A DNA stretch of 63,802 nt from a virus (IMGVR_UViG_3300042922_000620:1-63802), one strand, 5' to 3'. Positions 48,449 through 56,340 are shown, counted from the first letter of the stretch. The notes: a model not told the origin generated them from the sequence alone. Numbers and translations: made by a program.

Positions 48449-49053
48449 CAGAAGTCCTCCAGGTCCAGGTCGTCGTCCTTGGAGTCCTTGGCCGCCCGCT
48501 GCTTCGCGTCCGTATCGACGTCGACGCCGCGGGCGATCAGGCGGCGTGATGCGATGACCGACGCATCGAGCGGGTAGAGGGTCTCGTGCCGGTTCCCTGC
48601 TGCGCCCTCGCTCCACTTCGGGTGGAGGAACGCGACGCCGTCGAAGATGTACGCCGCGCCGGTTCCGTCATCGAATGTCAGCGCCCACACGTCGCCGGGC
48701 TGCGGCTCTACCACCTCCTGCGGAACGTCGTCGGCCGGTATCCCCTTCGGGACGATGAGCAGCCCGCTGGATCCTGAGTCCTGCACATCGATCTGGTCGA
48801 GGTACTGCTCGGGCACGCGGACGATGGCCGGAGAGTCGACGACCTTGGCGTCGATGACGTCCTGGTCGAACGACTTGCGGTAGATCTCTGCGATCTCCGG
48901 CAGCATCGCTGCGATGTCGCCGCCGGTGGTCTCGCGCAGGTCGACCTCGATGCGCTGCGTGTCACCGGGATCGGTGCCGCCGACGAGCGCTCCGGCGAAC
49001 CCGCCCTTCGGGGGTCCCTGCTTCTCGCTCTCGATACGGATGGTGGCTTCCAT
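48448..49053 (-). CDS. 201-residue protein of unknown function
   Basis: ATG 49053. Contains [20 protein letters not shown] (about 43-62), a beta domain, and ends in an acidic C-terminus ([12 protein letters not shown]) reminiscent of ssDNA mimic or SSB-like tails. Immediately upstream of ssb, so possibly a replication or recombination partner. Not a recognised family. Confidence 0.75.
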   Translation of the reverse strand: MEATIRIESEKQGPPKGGFAGALVGGTDPGDTQRIEVDLRETTGGDIAAMLPEIAEIYRKSFDQDVIDAKVVDSPAIVRVPEQYLDQIDVQDSGSSGLLIVPKGIPADDVPQEVVEPQPGDVWALTFDDGTGAAYIFDGVAFLHPKWSEGAAGNRHETLYPLDASVIASRRLIARGVDVDTDAKQRAAKDSKDDDLDLEDF

Positions 49054-49061
49054 GATTCTCC

Positions 49062-49262
49062 TCAGAGGTTGGCCAGGTTGACGGCTTCGACGAGCCATGC
49101 AACTGCTTCGGGGTCGGGTTCGTGGCGCCCCTCCGGCGCCTTGACGTGGGCTTTGAGCGCGCCGGTGATCGCGTCCTTGGAGACGAGCACGGCGCACATG
49201 CGCTCGTCTTCCGCGCTGGCTTCGTCGAAGACGACGAACTTGGTCTGGCGTGTGGTGGCCAT
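49062..49262 (-). CDS. 66-residue protein, first gene of the ssb operon
   Basis: ATG 49262, with AAGGGA upstream and promoter 49298-49326 about 30 bases away, which fixes the start. A beta-rich N-terminus (TKFVVFDEASAEDERMCAVL) and a helical C-terminus. Small phage protein of unknown function, likely transcribed with ssb and the recombination genes. Confidence 0.8.
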   Translation of the reverse strand: MATTRQTKFVVFDEASAEDERMCAVLVSKDAITGALKAHVKAPEGRHEPDPEAVAWLVEAVNLANL

Positions 49263-49297
49263 GGTTCCCTTCGTTGATGACCTGTTCAACGTATTAC

Positions 49298-49326
49298 AGT
49301 CTAGTGCCTCCACAGTCGAGGGTCAA
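49298..49326 (-). promoter_or_regulatory. Leftward promoter for ssb/recombination operon
   Basis: Minus strand: TTGACC (49326-49321), 17-bp spacer, TAGACT (49303-49298). Same geometry as the other leftward promoters but without the CTAGGTA element or a nearby palindrome, so it may be differently controlled. Confidence 0.7.
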
Positions 49327-49335
49327 TGACTGTGC

Positions 49336-49497
49336 TCACGTTCCGTGCACCGTCACCATCGCGCTGCACACCCGGCACTCGATGTCGTCACCGTTGGGTT
49401 CGACGTCGGGCGGTTCGCACTCCTGGACCTCGCCGCACTCGGGGCAGTTCCAGACGTACCAGACGTACGCCTGGGCCTCCGGGTCCTCATCGCTCAT
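49336..49497 (-). CDS. 53-residue zinc-ribbon protein
   Basis: ATG 49497 in an ATGA overlap. Two CxxC pairs (NCPECGEVQEC and ECRVCSAMV) about 25 residues apart make a zinc ribbon. The stop lies just outside the promoter at 49298-49326. Probable nucleic-acid binding or accessory protein. Confidence 0.75.
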   Translation of the reverse strand: MSDEDPEAQAYVWYVWNCPECGEVQECEPPDVEPNGDDIECRVCSAMVTVHGT

Positions 49498-49730
49498 CGC
49501 AGGATGCACCCCCGGTGCGGCATCACGTGCCGCTCGCACCTCGCGCAACACCGGCTGTCGTGCTTGGCCAGCGCTTCGGCCACGTCCGGACTGTCGGAGT
49601 CCATGCGCAGCAGCGCCACCACCGTGGCGTGGCGAGTGGGCTGCGCGAGCGCATCGCGGAACTCGTCGAGGATCTTCTGGTCGTGCGGCGAGATCGGCCG
49701 CGGGTCGGTGTCCTCGAAGCGCACGGTCAT
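49494..49730 (-). CDS. 78-residue helical protein with C-terminal Cys/His
   Basis: ATG 49730, overlapping both neighbours. The first 55 residues are helical (HDQKILDEFRDALAQPTRHA); the end has CCARCERHVMPHRGC, a compact possible zinc site. Function unknown. Confidence 0.75.
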   Translation of the reverse strand: MTVRFEDTDPRPISPHDQKILDEFRDALAQPTRHATVVALLRMDSDSPDVAEALAKHDSRCCARCERHVMPHRGCILR

Positions 49731-50008
49731 GAGTAACCACCCTTCTCTCCCTGGACCATCGGAATGCCGGCTGCAACCGATCGCGCCGTGTGGTAGCCGA
49801 GGTTCGGGTCACACGGCTGACCGTGCTTCGCGCCGCACTTCGGGCAATCCACCTTCCCCGGGCAGACGCCTCCGTTTGGGTGCCAGTGTGGCGCAAGGGC
49901 AGCCTCCTCGGGGAACTGGCTGAGGTGACAGGCGCACACGCACATGTCGACGCACGCGACCCGGCGTCGAGCCGCCGACGCCACTCCGCGGTGGGACCGG
50001 CGGGCCAT
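49727..50008 (-). CDS. 93-residue protein with zinc-finger motif
   Basis: ATG 50008 overlaps the upstream stop. A Cys/His-rich first half (CVDMCVCACHLSQF) is followed by CPKCGAKHGQPCDPNLGYHT, then AR: the C-x2-C-x6-C...H-x2-R phage finger also seen in the genes at 46646 and 61562. Function unknown. Confidence 0.7.
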   Translation of the reverse strand: MARRSHRGVASAARRRVACVDMCVCACHLSQFPEEAALAPHWHPNGGVCPGKVDCPKCGAKHGQPCDPNLGYHTARSVAAGIPMVQGEKGGYS

Positions 50009-50202
50009 CACAGCACACCCCACAGTTCAAGGATGACCCAGAACAGCAAGATCACGATGGCGACAATGGCGAGCGTGGCACCCACGACCCGAGCCGCCAT
50101 GCCCGGGCCGTCGACCCGCCAGATGATGACGAATATCACGCCGAACACGATGGCGACAAAGGTGGCGAGGGCACCGATCCCGCGCCAGAGTTCCGCGTCC
50201 AT
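50008..50202 (-). CDS. 64-residue two-helix membrane protein
   Basis: Hydrophobic helices at about 8-28 (IGALATFVAIVFGVIFVII) and 40-62 (VVGATLAIVAIVILLFWVIL). Overlaps the upstream and downstream genes by one to three bases. Function unknown. Confidence 0.75.
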   Translation of the reverse strand: MDAELWRGIGALATFVAIVFGVIFVIIWRVDGPGMAARVVGATLAIVAIVILLFWVILELWGVL

Positions 50203-50507
50203 CAGTCAGTCCGCTTCTCGAAGCGAGCACGGCGCATGGCCATTGCTGCAGCCACGGCTCGGTACTCATCCGTCCCTGGCTCGGGGTCCTCGCCCACCCA
50301 GATCGACTCGAGAGCGTAGTTCATGTTCTCGTCCCACATCTCCACCGTGATGCGCGCTCGCACGCTCGGCGTCAGGCCCGGCCAACCGGGGATGACCTCG
50401 CTGTTGCCGTGCATCTCGGCGACCTTCTCGGCGATGATCTTGTTGGGCTGCGGGTAGATGGCGCCGGTCAGGGTGTCGCGCACGGACCACTTGCCGTCGT
50501 CACTCAT
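50202..50507 (-). CDS. 101-residue protein of unknown function
   Basis: Start MSDDGKWSVRDTLTGAIYPQ. A small alpha/beta protein with ITVEMWDENMNYALESIWVG near residue 53 and a basic helical C-terminus. Shares a base with each neighbour. No family recognised. Confidence 0.75.
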   Translation of the reverse strand: MSDDGKWSVRDTLTGAIYPQPNKIIAEKVAEMHGNSEVIPGWPGLTPSVRARITVEMWDENMNYALESIWVGEDPEPGTDEYRAVAAAMAMRRARFEKRTD

Positions 50508-50899
50508 CAGATCGTCCCTCTCGCTCCAAATTGCGGCAGCACTCGGCGCCCGTCAGGCCTGCCCCACAGGTGCAGCACATGCTCGTTGATGTTGATGTGG
50601 TCGGCCGGCGCGGCGAACACCTGGTAGGCGTAGCCCTCCGGCCACACCGCACGGTGCAGCATCTGCAGTTCGTCGTACGTCGGCATCCGTTCGATGTGCG
50701 AGATCGACGCGTGCCGCCACCACTCCTCGAGCGGGTCGACGTCCGGCGGCAGCGGGGCGTCGGTGATGATGATCCGCTGCTGGTCGTTGTAGTTGTCGAT
50801 CACCCAGCCGGAGGGGCCGTACTCGATCGGTGGCCGCCAGTTGTCGCGGCCGAGCCGCTTCATGATGGCGAGGATGGGGATGGTGTTGGTCGTGGTCAT
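50507..50899 (-). CDS. 130-residue conserved-type phage protein
   Basis: ATG 50899 in an ATGA overlap. The body has YGPSGWVIDNYNDQQRIIIT (27-46), EWWRHASISHIERMPTYDEL and NINEHVLHLWGRPDG, a pattern I have met in uncharacterised actinophage proteins. His/Trp-rich; no catalytic motif is certain. Confidence 0.78.
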   Translation of the reverse strand: MTTTNTIPILAIMKRLGRDNWRPPIEYGPSGWVIDNYNDQQRIIITDAPLPPDVDPLEEWWRHASISHIERMPTYDELQMLHRAVWPEGYAYQVFAAPADHININEHVLHLWGRPDGRRVLPQFGARGTI

Positions 50900-51297
50900 G
50901 CGATGGCTCCTGCGTTGATAGCGGTGAAGAAGATGCCGAGGGCGGTAGCGATGGTGGTCAGCAAACCGGCGACGAATCCGACGGTGATCCACGTCCAGAT
51001 CTCGCCCCGGTTTATCCGACGCCACGTGGGGTTGGAGTCGGTGCCCGTCATCCGGAACTCGGGCGGCAGGCTGGCGATGGGTAGGTGGATGCCGCCGGAG
51101 TAGTCCGCGAGCATGTCGGCCGCTCGCTTGTCGGCCTTCCCATACAGGTCGAGGATCTCGCGGTCGACGATGATGATCGGGATCCCGCTGGACTCGTAGT
51201 ACGGGTCGCGCCAGGCTTCGTCGCCGAGACCATCAGCCTCAAGCCGGCGGATGATGTACTGGCGTTCGCTCGTGGTGAGCGGGGCAGTCTGCTTCAT
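50896..51297 (-). CDS. 133-residue protein with C-terminal membrane helix
   Basis: Starts MKQTAPLTTSERQYIIRRLE. N-terminal 90 residues are soluble; about 103-128 is a strong transmembrane helix (WITVGFVAGLLTTIATALGI). Tail-anchored topology. Function unknown. Confidence 0.75.
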   Translation of the reverse strand: MKQTAPLTTSERQYIIRRLEADGLGDEAWRDPYYESSGIPIIIVDREILDLYGKADKRAADMLADYSGGIHLPIASLPPEFRMTGTDSNPTWRRINRGEIWTWITVGFVAGLLTTIATALGIFFTAINAGAIA

Positions 51298-51521
51298 GCT
51301 GCTGTTCCCTTCATGAGCGGCCGATGCACGCCCGGGATGGGGCGGCGTCGGCCGTCGTGGATCTTGCGGAGGAGGCGCTCGGTCTCCTGGTCGTAGCGGC
51401 GCTCAGCCTGCAGCGTCTGATCGGCGCGCCGCGGCAGTCCCTCGACCATGACGCGCAGGCGCTGGGGCTTGCGGCTGCAGCGGGCGAGGAAGTCGGCGAA
51501 CCATTCGTCGGCCAGGCTCAT
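51294..51521 (-). CDS. 75-residue basic helical protein
   Basis: ATG 51521 overlaps the replication gene stop. Very Arg-rich and helical (PRRADQTLQAERRYDQETER; LLRKIHDGRRRPIPG). Coupled to the replication-initiator-like gene, so possibly a partner such as a loader, but this is only context. Confidence 0.72.
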   Translation of the reverse strand: MSLADEWFADFLARCSRKPQRLRVMVEGLPRRADQTLQAERRYDQETERLLRKIHDGRRRPIPGVHRPLMKGTAA

Positions 51522-52162
51522 GATGAGCCGAGCCCGAGATCGTCGATGTACTTCTGGACCTCGAGTGGTGACCTCGCGATCGCGGTCTGGACGTAGCGCA
51601 TCGGCGCCTGCGGGCGTGCCTTCGCTTTGTCGAGGATCCACAGCGCGACATTGAGACGTTCCTCAAGGCTGAGGAACCGGCGGCACCACGCCTCGATCGA
51701 GTCGCCGAGGTTATACAGATCCATCTCTGACAGACCCGCCCGGCTGGCGACACCCCTCATCGTCGGCGACAACACTGAGTCAGTCCTGTCGCTCGCCGCT
51801 ATGGGACTGGACTGACTCGGAATGTCTTGGTCAAGTCCTTCTATTGAGGGTTCTTGGGGCGGAAGCAATTTGCCGGGGGCCCCGGAAGTATATTCCGCCC
51901 CCACTGCGAGCGTGTATACGTTCGACGTCTGGCTCCCGTTCGGCCGTAGCCGCACCTGGGTGTGCACAAGTCCGGCGTCCTCGAGACCGCGGATGATGGT
52001 GCGCACGCTGCGCGCGGTGAGCGAGGACTTATCGGCGAGAGTCTCCATCGACGGCCAGCACTCGTGCCGCTCCCCGGCGAAGTCGGCGAGCGCGAGCAGG
52101 ACGATCTTCTCGGCGGGACGCAGGTGCTGCTTGAACGCCCACGTCATGGCTTCGAGGCTCAT
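51518..52162 (-). CDS. Replication-initiator-like winged-helix protein
   Basis: 214 residues. About 1-85 is a winged helix: MTWAFKQHLRPAEKIVLLAL, ADFAGERHECWPSMETLADK, SSLTARSVRTIIRGLEDAGL. This pattern is that of phage O-like or DnaD-type replication proteins. The C-terminal helical region about 130-205 may contact a host helicase. With no phage helicase or polymerase visible, it likely recruits the host replisome. Confidence 0.8.
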   Translation of the reverse strand: MSLEAMTWAFKQHLRPAEKIVLLALADFAGERHECWPSMETLADKSSLTARSVRTIIRGLEDAGLVHTQVRLRPNGSQTSNVYTLAVGAEYTSGAPGKLLPPQEPSIEGLDQDIPSQSSPIAASDRTDSVLSPTMRGVASRAGLSEMDLYNLGDSIEAWCRRFLSLEERLNVALWILDKAKARPQAPMRYVQTAIARSPLEVQKYIDDLGLGSS

Positions 52163-52350
52163 AGCGTGCCGCCGCGGATGCCGCGGGCCGACAGGATGTG
52201 GTAGTGCACGCCAGGCTTGAGGCCCGTGATCTCGACCGGCTCACCCGAGGAGTGGATCTCCATCAGGACCGGCACGGCATCCGGATCGCCGGGGTCGATA
52301 CCCAATATGCAGGGCACGCGCGGCTCGTTGCCACCAAATGTTGTGGTCAT
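52159..52350 (-). CDS. 63-residue protein of unknown function
   Basis: ATG 52350, overlapping the next start by four bases. Beta-rich (VPCILGIDPGDPDAVPVLME; EITGLKPGVHYHILSARG); the middle recalls one Fn3-like or ubiquitin-like strand set. First gene after the gap 52351-52488. Function unknown. Confidence 0.7.
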   Translation of the reverse strand: MTTTFGGNEPRVPCILGIDPGDPDAVPVLMEIHSSGEPVEITGLKPGVHYHILSARGIRGGTL

Positions 52351-52422
52351 GTGTACTCCCAAGGGTTGCGGGGAACGCCGCACCCAGGGATACTGGTCAC
52401 GGCGACTGGCATCGTTCAGCGT

Positions 52423-52462
52423 AGGCCCCCGAGTTGGATCTGTCTAGGATCCCCGGGGGCCT
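52423..52462 (-). terminator. Possible leftward hairpin
   Basis: AGGCCCCCG (52423-52431) can pair with CGGGGGCCT (52454-52462) over a 22-base loop. It lies between the stop at 52489 and the next start. No U-tract on the leftward side; weak evidence. Confidence 0.4.
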
Positions 52463-52468
52463 CGCTTT

Positions 52469-52484
52469 GTCCCAAGATTGGGAC
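52469..52484. repeat. Dispersed palindrome copy 11
   Basis: GTCCCAAGATTGGGAC, directly after the stop of the 100-residue gene on the leftward strand. Confidence 0.92.
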
Positions 52485-52488
52485 GGGC

Positions 52489-52791
52489 TCACACCTCGGT
52501 GATGATGCCGCGCGGCTCGATGTCCGGCAGGTGCATCACCATGTCGACCACCTTGAGGCGCGAGGCCAGAGCAGCGGACTCCGCGGTGTGAGCCGGGTCC
52601 GCCCAGGGGTTGACGCGAACCTCCTGCTGCACCAGGTCGGTGCGCGTCAGCGCCTCGGCGGCGGCGACGATGAGCCCCACCACCGTGTCGGTGTCCAGCC
52701 CGTCGGCGTGCACCGACAGGTTCGCACCATCCAGGCTCTCGACGAAGCCGGCGTCGGAGGGCACCTCGATGGTGAGGGTGATCGTCTTCAC
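52489..52791 (-). CDS. 100-residue alpha/beta protein
   Basis: Start MKTITLTIEVPSDAGFVESL. N-terminal strand, then VSVHADGLDTDTVVGLIVAA-type helix (about 26-50). Ends LPDIEPRGIITEV, just before the palindrome. ATGA-type overlap with the RHH gene. Function unknown. Confidence 0.75.
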   Translation of the reverse strand: MKTITLTIEVPSDAGFVESLDGANLSVHADGLDTDTVVGLIVAAAEALTRTDLVQQEVRVNPWADPAHTAESAALASRLKVVDMVMHLPDIEPRGIITEV

Positions 52792-53105
52792 GCGTCATCC
52801 CCCATCGCTGCCTCGATGGCCGAGGCGATCGTCACGCCCTGAGTGCGCACGCGCTTGGCGAACCGAGCGTAGGCGTCGATGTTCACCCAGACGGTGACGC
52901 GCTTAGTGGTGCGCTCTCGAGCGGGAGGCGTGGTGCCGGAGGCATACGCCTCCATGTACTCGCGCACCAACTCCGACACGCTCATGCCATTGGCATCGGC
53001 GTGCGCCTTGATCCGCTCGTGGACCGACTCCGGCAGGTATATCGACTTGATCCGCTCGTCTGCCGTGGAGTCCTTCTTCTTCGGCCGTGCTCGAGTAGCC
53101 GTCAT
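52788..53105 (-). CDS. 105-residue tandem ribbon-helix-helix protein
   Basis: ATG 53105. Two RHH-like units: RIKSIYLPESVHERIKAHAD with GMSVSELVREYMEAY (about 18-53), and RVTVWVNIDAYARFAKRVRT with GVTIASAIEAA (about 69-101). Tandem RHH units usually bind palindromic DNA as dimers of dimers. It is a good candidate for a sequence-specific regulator of the early genes. Confidence 0.8.
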   Translation of the reverse strand: MTATRARPKKKDSTADERIKSIYLPESVHERIKAHADANGMSVSELVREYMEAYASGTTPPARERTTKRVTVWVNIDAYARFAKRVRTQGVTIASAIEAAMGDDA

Positions 53106-53386
53106 GCAGCGACCTCGCTCTCTTTGTTCGTGATGTGGATGCCGACGAAGTCGTCGACGCGGGACACCCGCTCGAGCACCGTCTCTGCTGCGAGGATCAG
53201 CGCTGACTCGTCGGCCGTGGTGTCCTCGTATCCGAGCAGCCTGGTCCACGAGTTGATGATGCGCTTGCTCGAGGTGTTCGTGCGCTGGCGCAACTCGATG
53301 CGCACGGGCGTGGTCTTCTTGGTGGGCTGGTGCTTGATCTCCCAGAACCGCAGGGGTCCAGCGTCGGGGAGTTTCAGGTCAGTCAA
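53102..53386 (-). CDS. 94-residue protein of unknown function
   Basis: Overlaps both neighbours. N-terminal strands (PLRFWEIKHQPTKKTTPVRI) then helices (ALILAAETVLERVSRVDDFV). Ends NKESEVAA. No family recognised. Confidence 0.72.
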   Translation of the reverse strand: MTDLKLPDAGPLRFWEIKHQPTKKTTPVRIELRQRTNTSSKRIINSWTRLLGYEDTTADESALILAAETVLERVSRVDDFVGIHITNKESEVAA

Positions 53387-53639
53387 GGTTGTTCCCTTCT
53401 TGGACCCAGCGCACGAAACAGTCGAACCGCTTCACGCCCAGGTCGTCGATCGCTTCGGCCCCACGAGCGAACTCGTAGTGGCCATCCTTCGTTGATCGCA
53501 GCGCACGCACGCGCCGCCGCATGTGGTGGAGGGTGTCGAGGGTGATAGCCACGAGGTCAGGGTGCAGGCGCCAGACACCGCCCGCACCCTGTGCCATCGT
53601 TGCGATCTCCTCCCAGCGGTAGCGCCGGCGCGCACTCAT
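53379..53639 (-). CDS. 86-residue basic protein
   Basis: ATG 53639 chosen because it overlaps the upstream stop (ATGA); a GTG three codons earlier is possible. Helical, with TLDTLHHMRRRVRALRSTKD and a final CFVRWVQEGNNLD. Possible nucleic-acid-binding protein. Confidence 0.7.
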   Translation of the reverse strand: MSARRRYRWEEIATMAQGAGGVWRLHPDLVAITLDTLHHMRRRVRALRSTKDGHYEFARGAEAIDDLGVKRFDCFVRWVQEGNNLD

Positions 53640-53878
53640 CCCCGCCACCCGAGGGCGCGGGCACGGGCCGCGGCCTCTTGTCGCTGCTCGCCGATGTCGT
53701 ACGCGCGCTGGAGCGCGTCTGATTCGAGCCGCTCGAGCCGGTAGTACTCAGCAATAGCCTCGTCCATGGTGATGGGTTCACCGCGCTTGAGGCGTTCCCA
53801 GGTGGAGGACCAGTGCTGGATCTCACCGGGCTCGATCTGGCCCAGGTCGAGGGCGTCGTCAGGACTTGGCTGCGTCAT
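53636..53878 (-). CDS. 80-residue helical protein
   Basis: ATG 53878 overlaps the upstream gene by 20 bases. Mostly helix (AIAEYYRLERLESDALQRAY; DIGEQRQEAAARARALGW). No family recognised. Confidence 0.72.
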   Translation of the reverse strand: MTQPSPDDALDLGQIEPGEIQHWSSTWERLKRGEPITMDEAIAEYYRLERLESDALQRAYDIGEQRQEAAARARALGWRG

Positions 53879-54065
53879 CCTCGTCGTCACCCTTCGGTGC
53901 CGCCGCCGCCTTCGCCTCAGCGATCTTCTTCTCGACGCGGGTGAGCGCATCGTTCTTGCGGCCGAGCGTGTCCTGCGCGCTCGCCTGCGCCGAGCGCAGC
54001 GCCTCGCTGACGTGCGCCTCTTCCGTTGCGGAGAGCGTGATCTGCAGGCCGGTGGTCTTCGCCAT
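53859..54065 (-). CDS. 68-residue coiled-coil protein
   Basis: Start MAKTTGLQITLSATEEAHVS after GAAAGGA. A long helix rich in Ala/Glu/Lys ends in an acidic tail (PKGDDEDDAAKS). Possible small scaffold or DNA mimic; function unknown. Confidence 0.72.
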   Translation of the reverse strand: MAKTTGLQITLSATEEAHVSEALRSAQASAQDTLGRKNDALTRVEKKIAEAKAAAAPKGDDEDDAAKS

Positions 54066-54076
54066 GATGTGTCCTT

Positions 54077-54181
54077 TCAGAGACGGTCGTCGTCCTCGTC
54101 CACGTCTACCCAGCCGGGCAGACCATGGGGCGAGGCATGTGTTGAAGTATGCCCTAGGTGCTCGGGCCCAGCAACACTCAC
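54077..54181 (-). CDS. Possible 34-residue acidic peptide
   Basis: GTG start at 54179-54181 in a GTGA overlap with the membrane-protein stop. Ends GLPGWVDVDEDDDRL. The coupled start and the acidic end favour a real small protein, but the short length leaves doubt. Confidence 0.45.
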   Translation of the reverse strand: MSVAGPEHLGHTSTHASPHGLPGWVDVDEDDDRL

Positions 54182-54636
54182 GGGTTCGTGCACTTCGTGT
54201 AGTCCGCGTCGATCGCCAGCGTGCGCGCGGTCAGCGACTCGGTCGCCGCCGTCACACCCTGCACGATGGCCGTGGCGCGCTCGATCTCCGACACGTCGAA
54301 CGTCGAGAACGCGTCGACCAGGATCATCGTCGCCTCGTTCTGCGGGATGGCCACCTCGTGGGTCATCTCGTTGAGCATGTCCATGAGTTCGTAGGCCACC
54401 TCCTTGCACGTGGTGTCGGCGGGACCGGGCACCTCGACGGTGACCGTCTGCGCGGGTGCCGGCTGAGCGGCGCCAGGCGGCACGCTCGTGGCCGAACTGC
54501 CGAGCATGGCGCCGAGGACCAGTCCGGCCACGGCCACGGCCGCATACGGCCACGCACGGCGGAGGAATCCTCGCTTCTTCTCGGGCTCTGCCAGGTTGGT
54601 GCCCGTCAGGGGTGGGTCGAACAGGGGCTTGCTCAT
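54178..54636 (-). CDS. 152-residue membrane-anchored protein
   Basis: ATG 54636. Basic N-terminal segment (EKKRGFLRRAW), one transmembrane helix (PYAAVAVAGLVLGAMLGSSA, about 30-49), a Pro/Ala linker, then an exported-looking helical domain with two Cys (CKEVAYELMDMLNEMTHEVA; ADYTKCTNP). Type II anchor. Function unknown. Confidence 0.75.
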   Translation of the reverse strand: MSKPLFDPPLTGTNLAEPEKKRGFLRRAWPYAAVAVAGLVLGAMLGSSATSVPPGAAQPAPAQTVTVEVPGPADTTCKEVAYELMDMLNEMTHEVAIPQNEATMILVDAFSTFDVSEIERATAIVQGVTAATESLTARTLAIDADYTKCTNP

Positions 54637-54869
54637 TGCTGATCTCCTTCGGTTACTGTCCCAAGGTTGGGACGGGGGTCGTACTTCTCCCACACCCAGT
54701 CGCGTGTGGTGATGCTGCCGTCGTTCAGTCCGGCCTCGGCGTACTCGAGGCGGCGCTTGAGTTCGAGGGGATCCTCGTACCCATGGAAGACAGCGATCTC
54801 GTTCTTCTTGGTGTCGAGGATGCCGATGTCGCGACCAAAGTCAGCGATGGTGAAGCGCGCCTCAGTCAT
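54633..54869 (-). CDS. 78-residue protein of unknown function
   Basis: ATG 54869. Alpha/beta with ARFTIADFGRDIGILDTKKN and a helical centre; last codons DPRPNLGTVTEGDQQ include palindrome 54658-54673. Overlaps both neighbours. No family recognised. Confidence 0.75.
   Translation of the reverse strand: MTEARFTIADFGRDIGILDTKKNEIAVFHGYEDPLELKRRLEYAEAGLNDGSITTRDWVWEKYDPRPNLGTVTEGDQQ
54658..54673. repeat. Dispersed palindrome copy 12, in codons
   Basis: GTCCCAAGGTTGGGAC, read as RPNLGT in the end of the 78-residue gene. Confidence 0.9.
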
Positions 54870-55056
54870 CGATCCACTCCGGCCGGGGAAGCGGGCCCTC
54901 CACATTCGGGAGCAACTGGTAGCGGCGCACCGGGAGGTAGGAGTAGTCCTCCACCCACCCCATGCACCACTCCGACATGCACCCACAACGCAGGACCCGG
55001 TTACCCTCGCGTGTCGCTCGTCGCTCGGTGAACTCCTCGAGAGTGAGGCGGTTCAT
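54862..55056 (-). CDS. 64-residue Cys-containing protein
   Basis: ATG 55056. LRCGCMSEWCMGWVEDYSYL (22-41) supplies three cysteines in a compact cluster; the rest is polar. Overlaps the next gene by eight bases. Function unknown. Confidence 0.72.
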   Translation of the reverse strand: MNRLTLEEFTERRATREGNRVLRCGCMSEWCMGWVEDYSYLPVRRYQLLPNVEGPLPRPEWIDD

Positions 55057-55430
55057 CCCGATCTCCGCTCGTCGTGGGCACACGATCCGCACACCCACCG
55101 CTGCTTCTTCTTCGTCTGGTAGGCGTGCATGTCGTCGGTCATGATGTCCTCGTCGCACCGCGAGCAGCGCGCCGTCTCCTCGCACGACAGGCACTCGTCC
55201 TGCGAGTTCAGGATGGAGACTTCATCACCGCACCTTGAGCACTCACGCTTATCCGACTCGTCGCCGCCCACCCAGTCCGCGACCTCCTGCTCGGTGAGCG
55301 GATCGGTGAACATGTCGTAGGTGTGGTCGTCATGCATCCGGTCGCGGCCCACCTCGTTGCCAGCCGCGTCGTAGTACACGACCTCGGTGTACTGCATGGT
55401 GTGCGTGACCTTGTACGGTGCGTCAGCCAT
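55053..55430 (-). CDS. 125-residue protein with three zinc ribbons
   Basis: ATG 55430. The N-terminal 55 residues are beta/alpha; then CSRCGDEVSILNSQDECLSC, CSRCDEDI and CGSC give five CxxC pairs and probably two to three zinc sites. Palindrome 55445-55460 lies just upstream of its start. Possible nucleic-acid or protein adaptor. Confidence 0.78.
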   Translation of the reverse strand: MADAPYKVTHTMQYTEVVYYDAAGNEVGRDRMHDDHTYDMFTDPLTEQEVADWVGGDESDKRECSRCGDEVSILNSQDECLSCEETARCSRCDEDIMTDDMHAYQTKKKQRWVCGSCAHDERRSG

Positions 55431-55444
55431 GATGACTCCGTTCT

Positions 55445-55460
55445 GTCCCAATCCTGGGAC
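55445..55460. repeat. Dispersed palindrome copy 13 (one mismatch)
   Basis: GTCCCAATCCTGGGAC. One arm base differs from the consensus. Intergenic, between a stop at 55463 and a start at 55430. Confidence 0.85.
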
Positions 55461-55462
55461 GG

Positions 55463-55960
55463 TCAGTTGATCTCGACGATCGGGTCCTCGACGTTGTCCA
55501 TGGCGTTGACCTGGACAACGTCGATCTGGCTGTGCCCGTCGATGTGCACAGTGAGCACGCCGTCGACCCGGCTCACCCACACGGTGACGTCCGTCGCGTT
55601 CTCGTCGTTGTTGAAGTCGACCCGCCCGTAGCGGTCAGGGTCGTGCTCCTCGGGCCGGCGACGGTCGGGCAGTACCCACACCGCGGGCTCGAGCCGCTCG
55701 CCCGTGTCGTATGGGGTGAGCGGCGGCCACTGCTCCGTCTCGAGGACGGGCGTGCCGTCCGCGTGGCGGATGATCTCCACCCTGTAGCCATCGTCGACGA
55801 TCGAGACAGCCATCTCTCCGACGACGTGCGACGAGCGGAAGTACGCGCTCTTGCTGTTGATCTTCGTGAGCACGAGGTTCGGCAGCGTGTTCGTCAGGCC
55901 GCCCTGCGTGGTGACTCGGATGCGCGGCCGCTTGCCGGCGGGGTATCTGGTCTCAGTCAT
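55463..55960 (-). CDS. 165-residue beta-rich protein
   Basis: ATG 55960 in an ATGA overlap. Strands with TQGGLTNTLPNLVLTKINSK; VDGVLTVHIDGHSQIDVVQV. Pro/Arg linker in the centre (PDRRRPEEHDPDRYGR). No family recognised. Confidence 0.75.
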   Translation of the reverse strand: MTETRYPAGKRPRIRVTTQGGLTNTLPNLVLTKINSKSAYFRSSHVVGEMAVSIVDDGYRVEIIRHADGTPVLETEQWPPLTPYDTGERLEPAVWVLPDRRRPEEHDPDRYGRVDFNNDENATDVTVWVSRVDGVLTVHIDGHSQIDVVQVNAMDNVEDPIVEIN

Positions 55961-56340
55961 TTCTTGTCCTCGATGTGTTTGGCGGACCGGACGTCGACGC
56001 GGCGGGCGACTTCCCACAGCGCCCAGGTGTCGATGTGTGGGCCGAACGGACGGCGACCGCGGAGCGTGAATGTCTCACGCGCCTCGTGCTCCCAGTACCC
56101 CTTGTACAGGCCGAAGATCATCTGGATGATCTCACTGTCGGTGGCGTGCTCAGACGGGTACGCCTTGCCGCCGTACCCATAGCCGAACTCGCCAGTGATG
56201 ACGTCCTGCCGCCAGCACTGGATCTGCACGAAGACGCGGCCCTCGGCGGAGTCCCGGCCGATGCGAACGTCGCAGCGCATGCCCAGTTCGATCTCGCCGA
56301 CGATCCCTTCGAGCCGGTCGATCAGTGTCGTGTCAGCCAT
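55957..56340 (-). CDS. 127-residue protein of unknown function
   Basis: Start MADTTLIDRLEGIVGEIELG. GRVFVQIQCWRQDVITGEFG then YGYGGKAYPSEHATDSEIIQ and an aromatic helix (MIFGLYKGYWEHEARETF) are distinctive of a folded domain. Similar proteins are widespread in actinophages but uncharacterised. Confidence 0.78.
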   Translation of the reverse strand: MADTTLIDRLEGIVGEIELGMRCDVRIGRDSAEGRVFVQIQCWRQDVITGEFGYGYGGKAYPSEHATDSEIIQMIFGLYKGYWEHEARETFTLRGRRPFGPHIDTWALWEVARRVDVRSAKHIEDKK

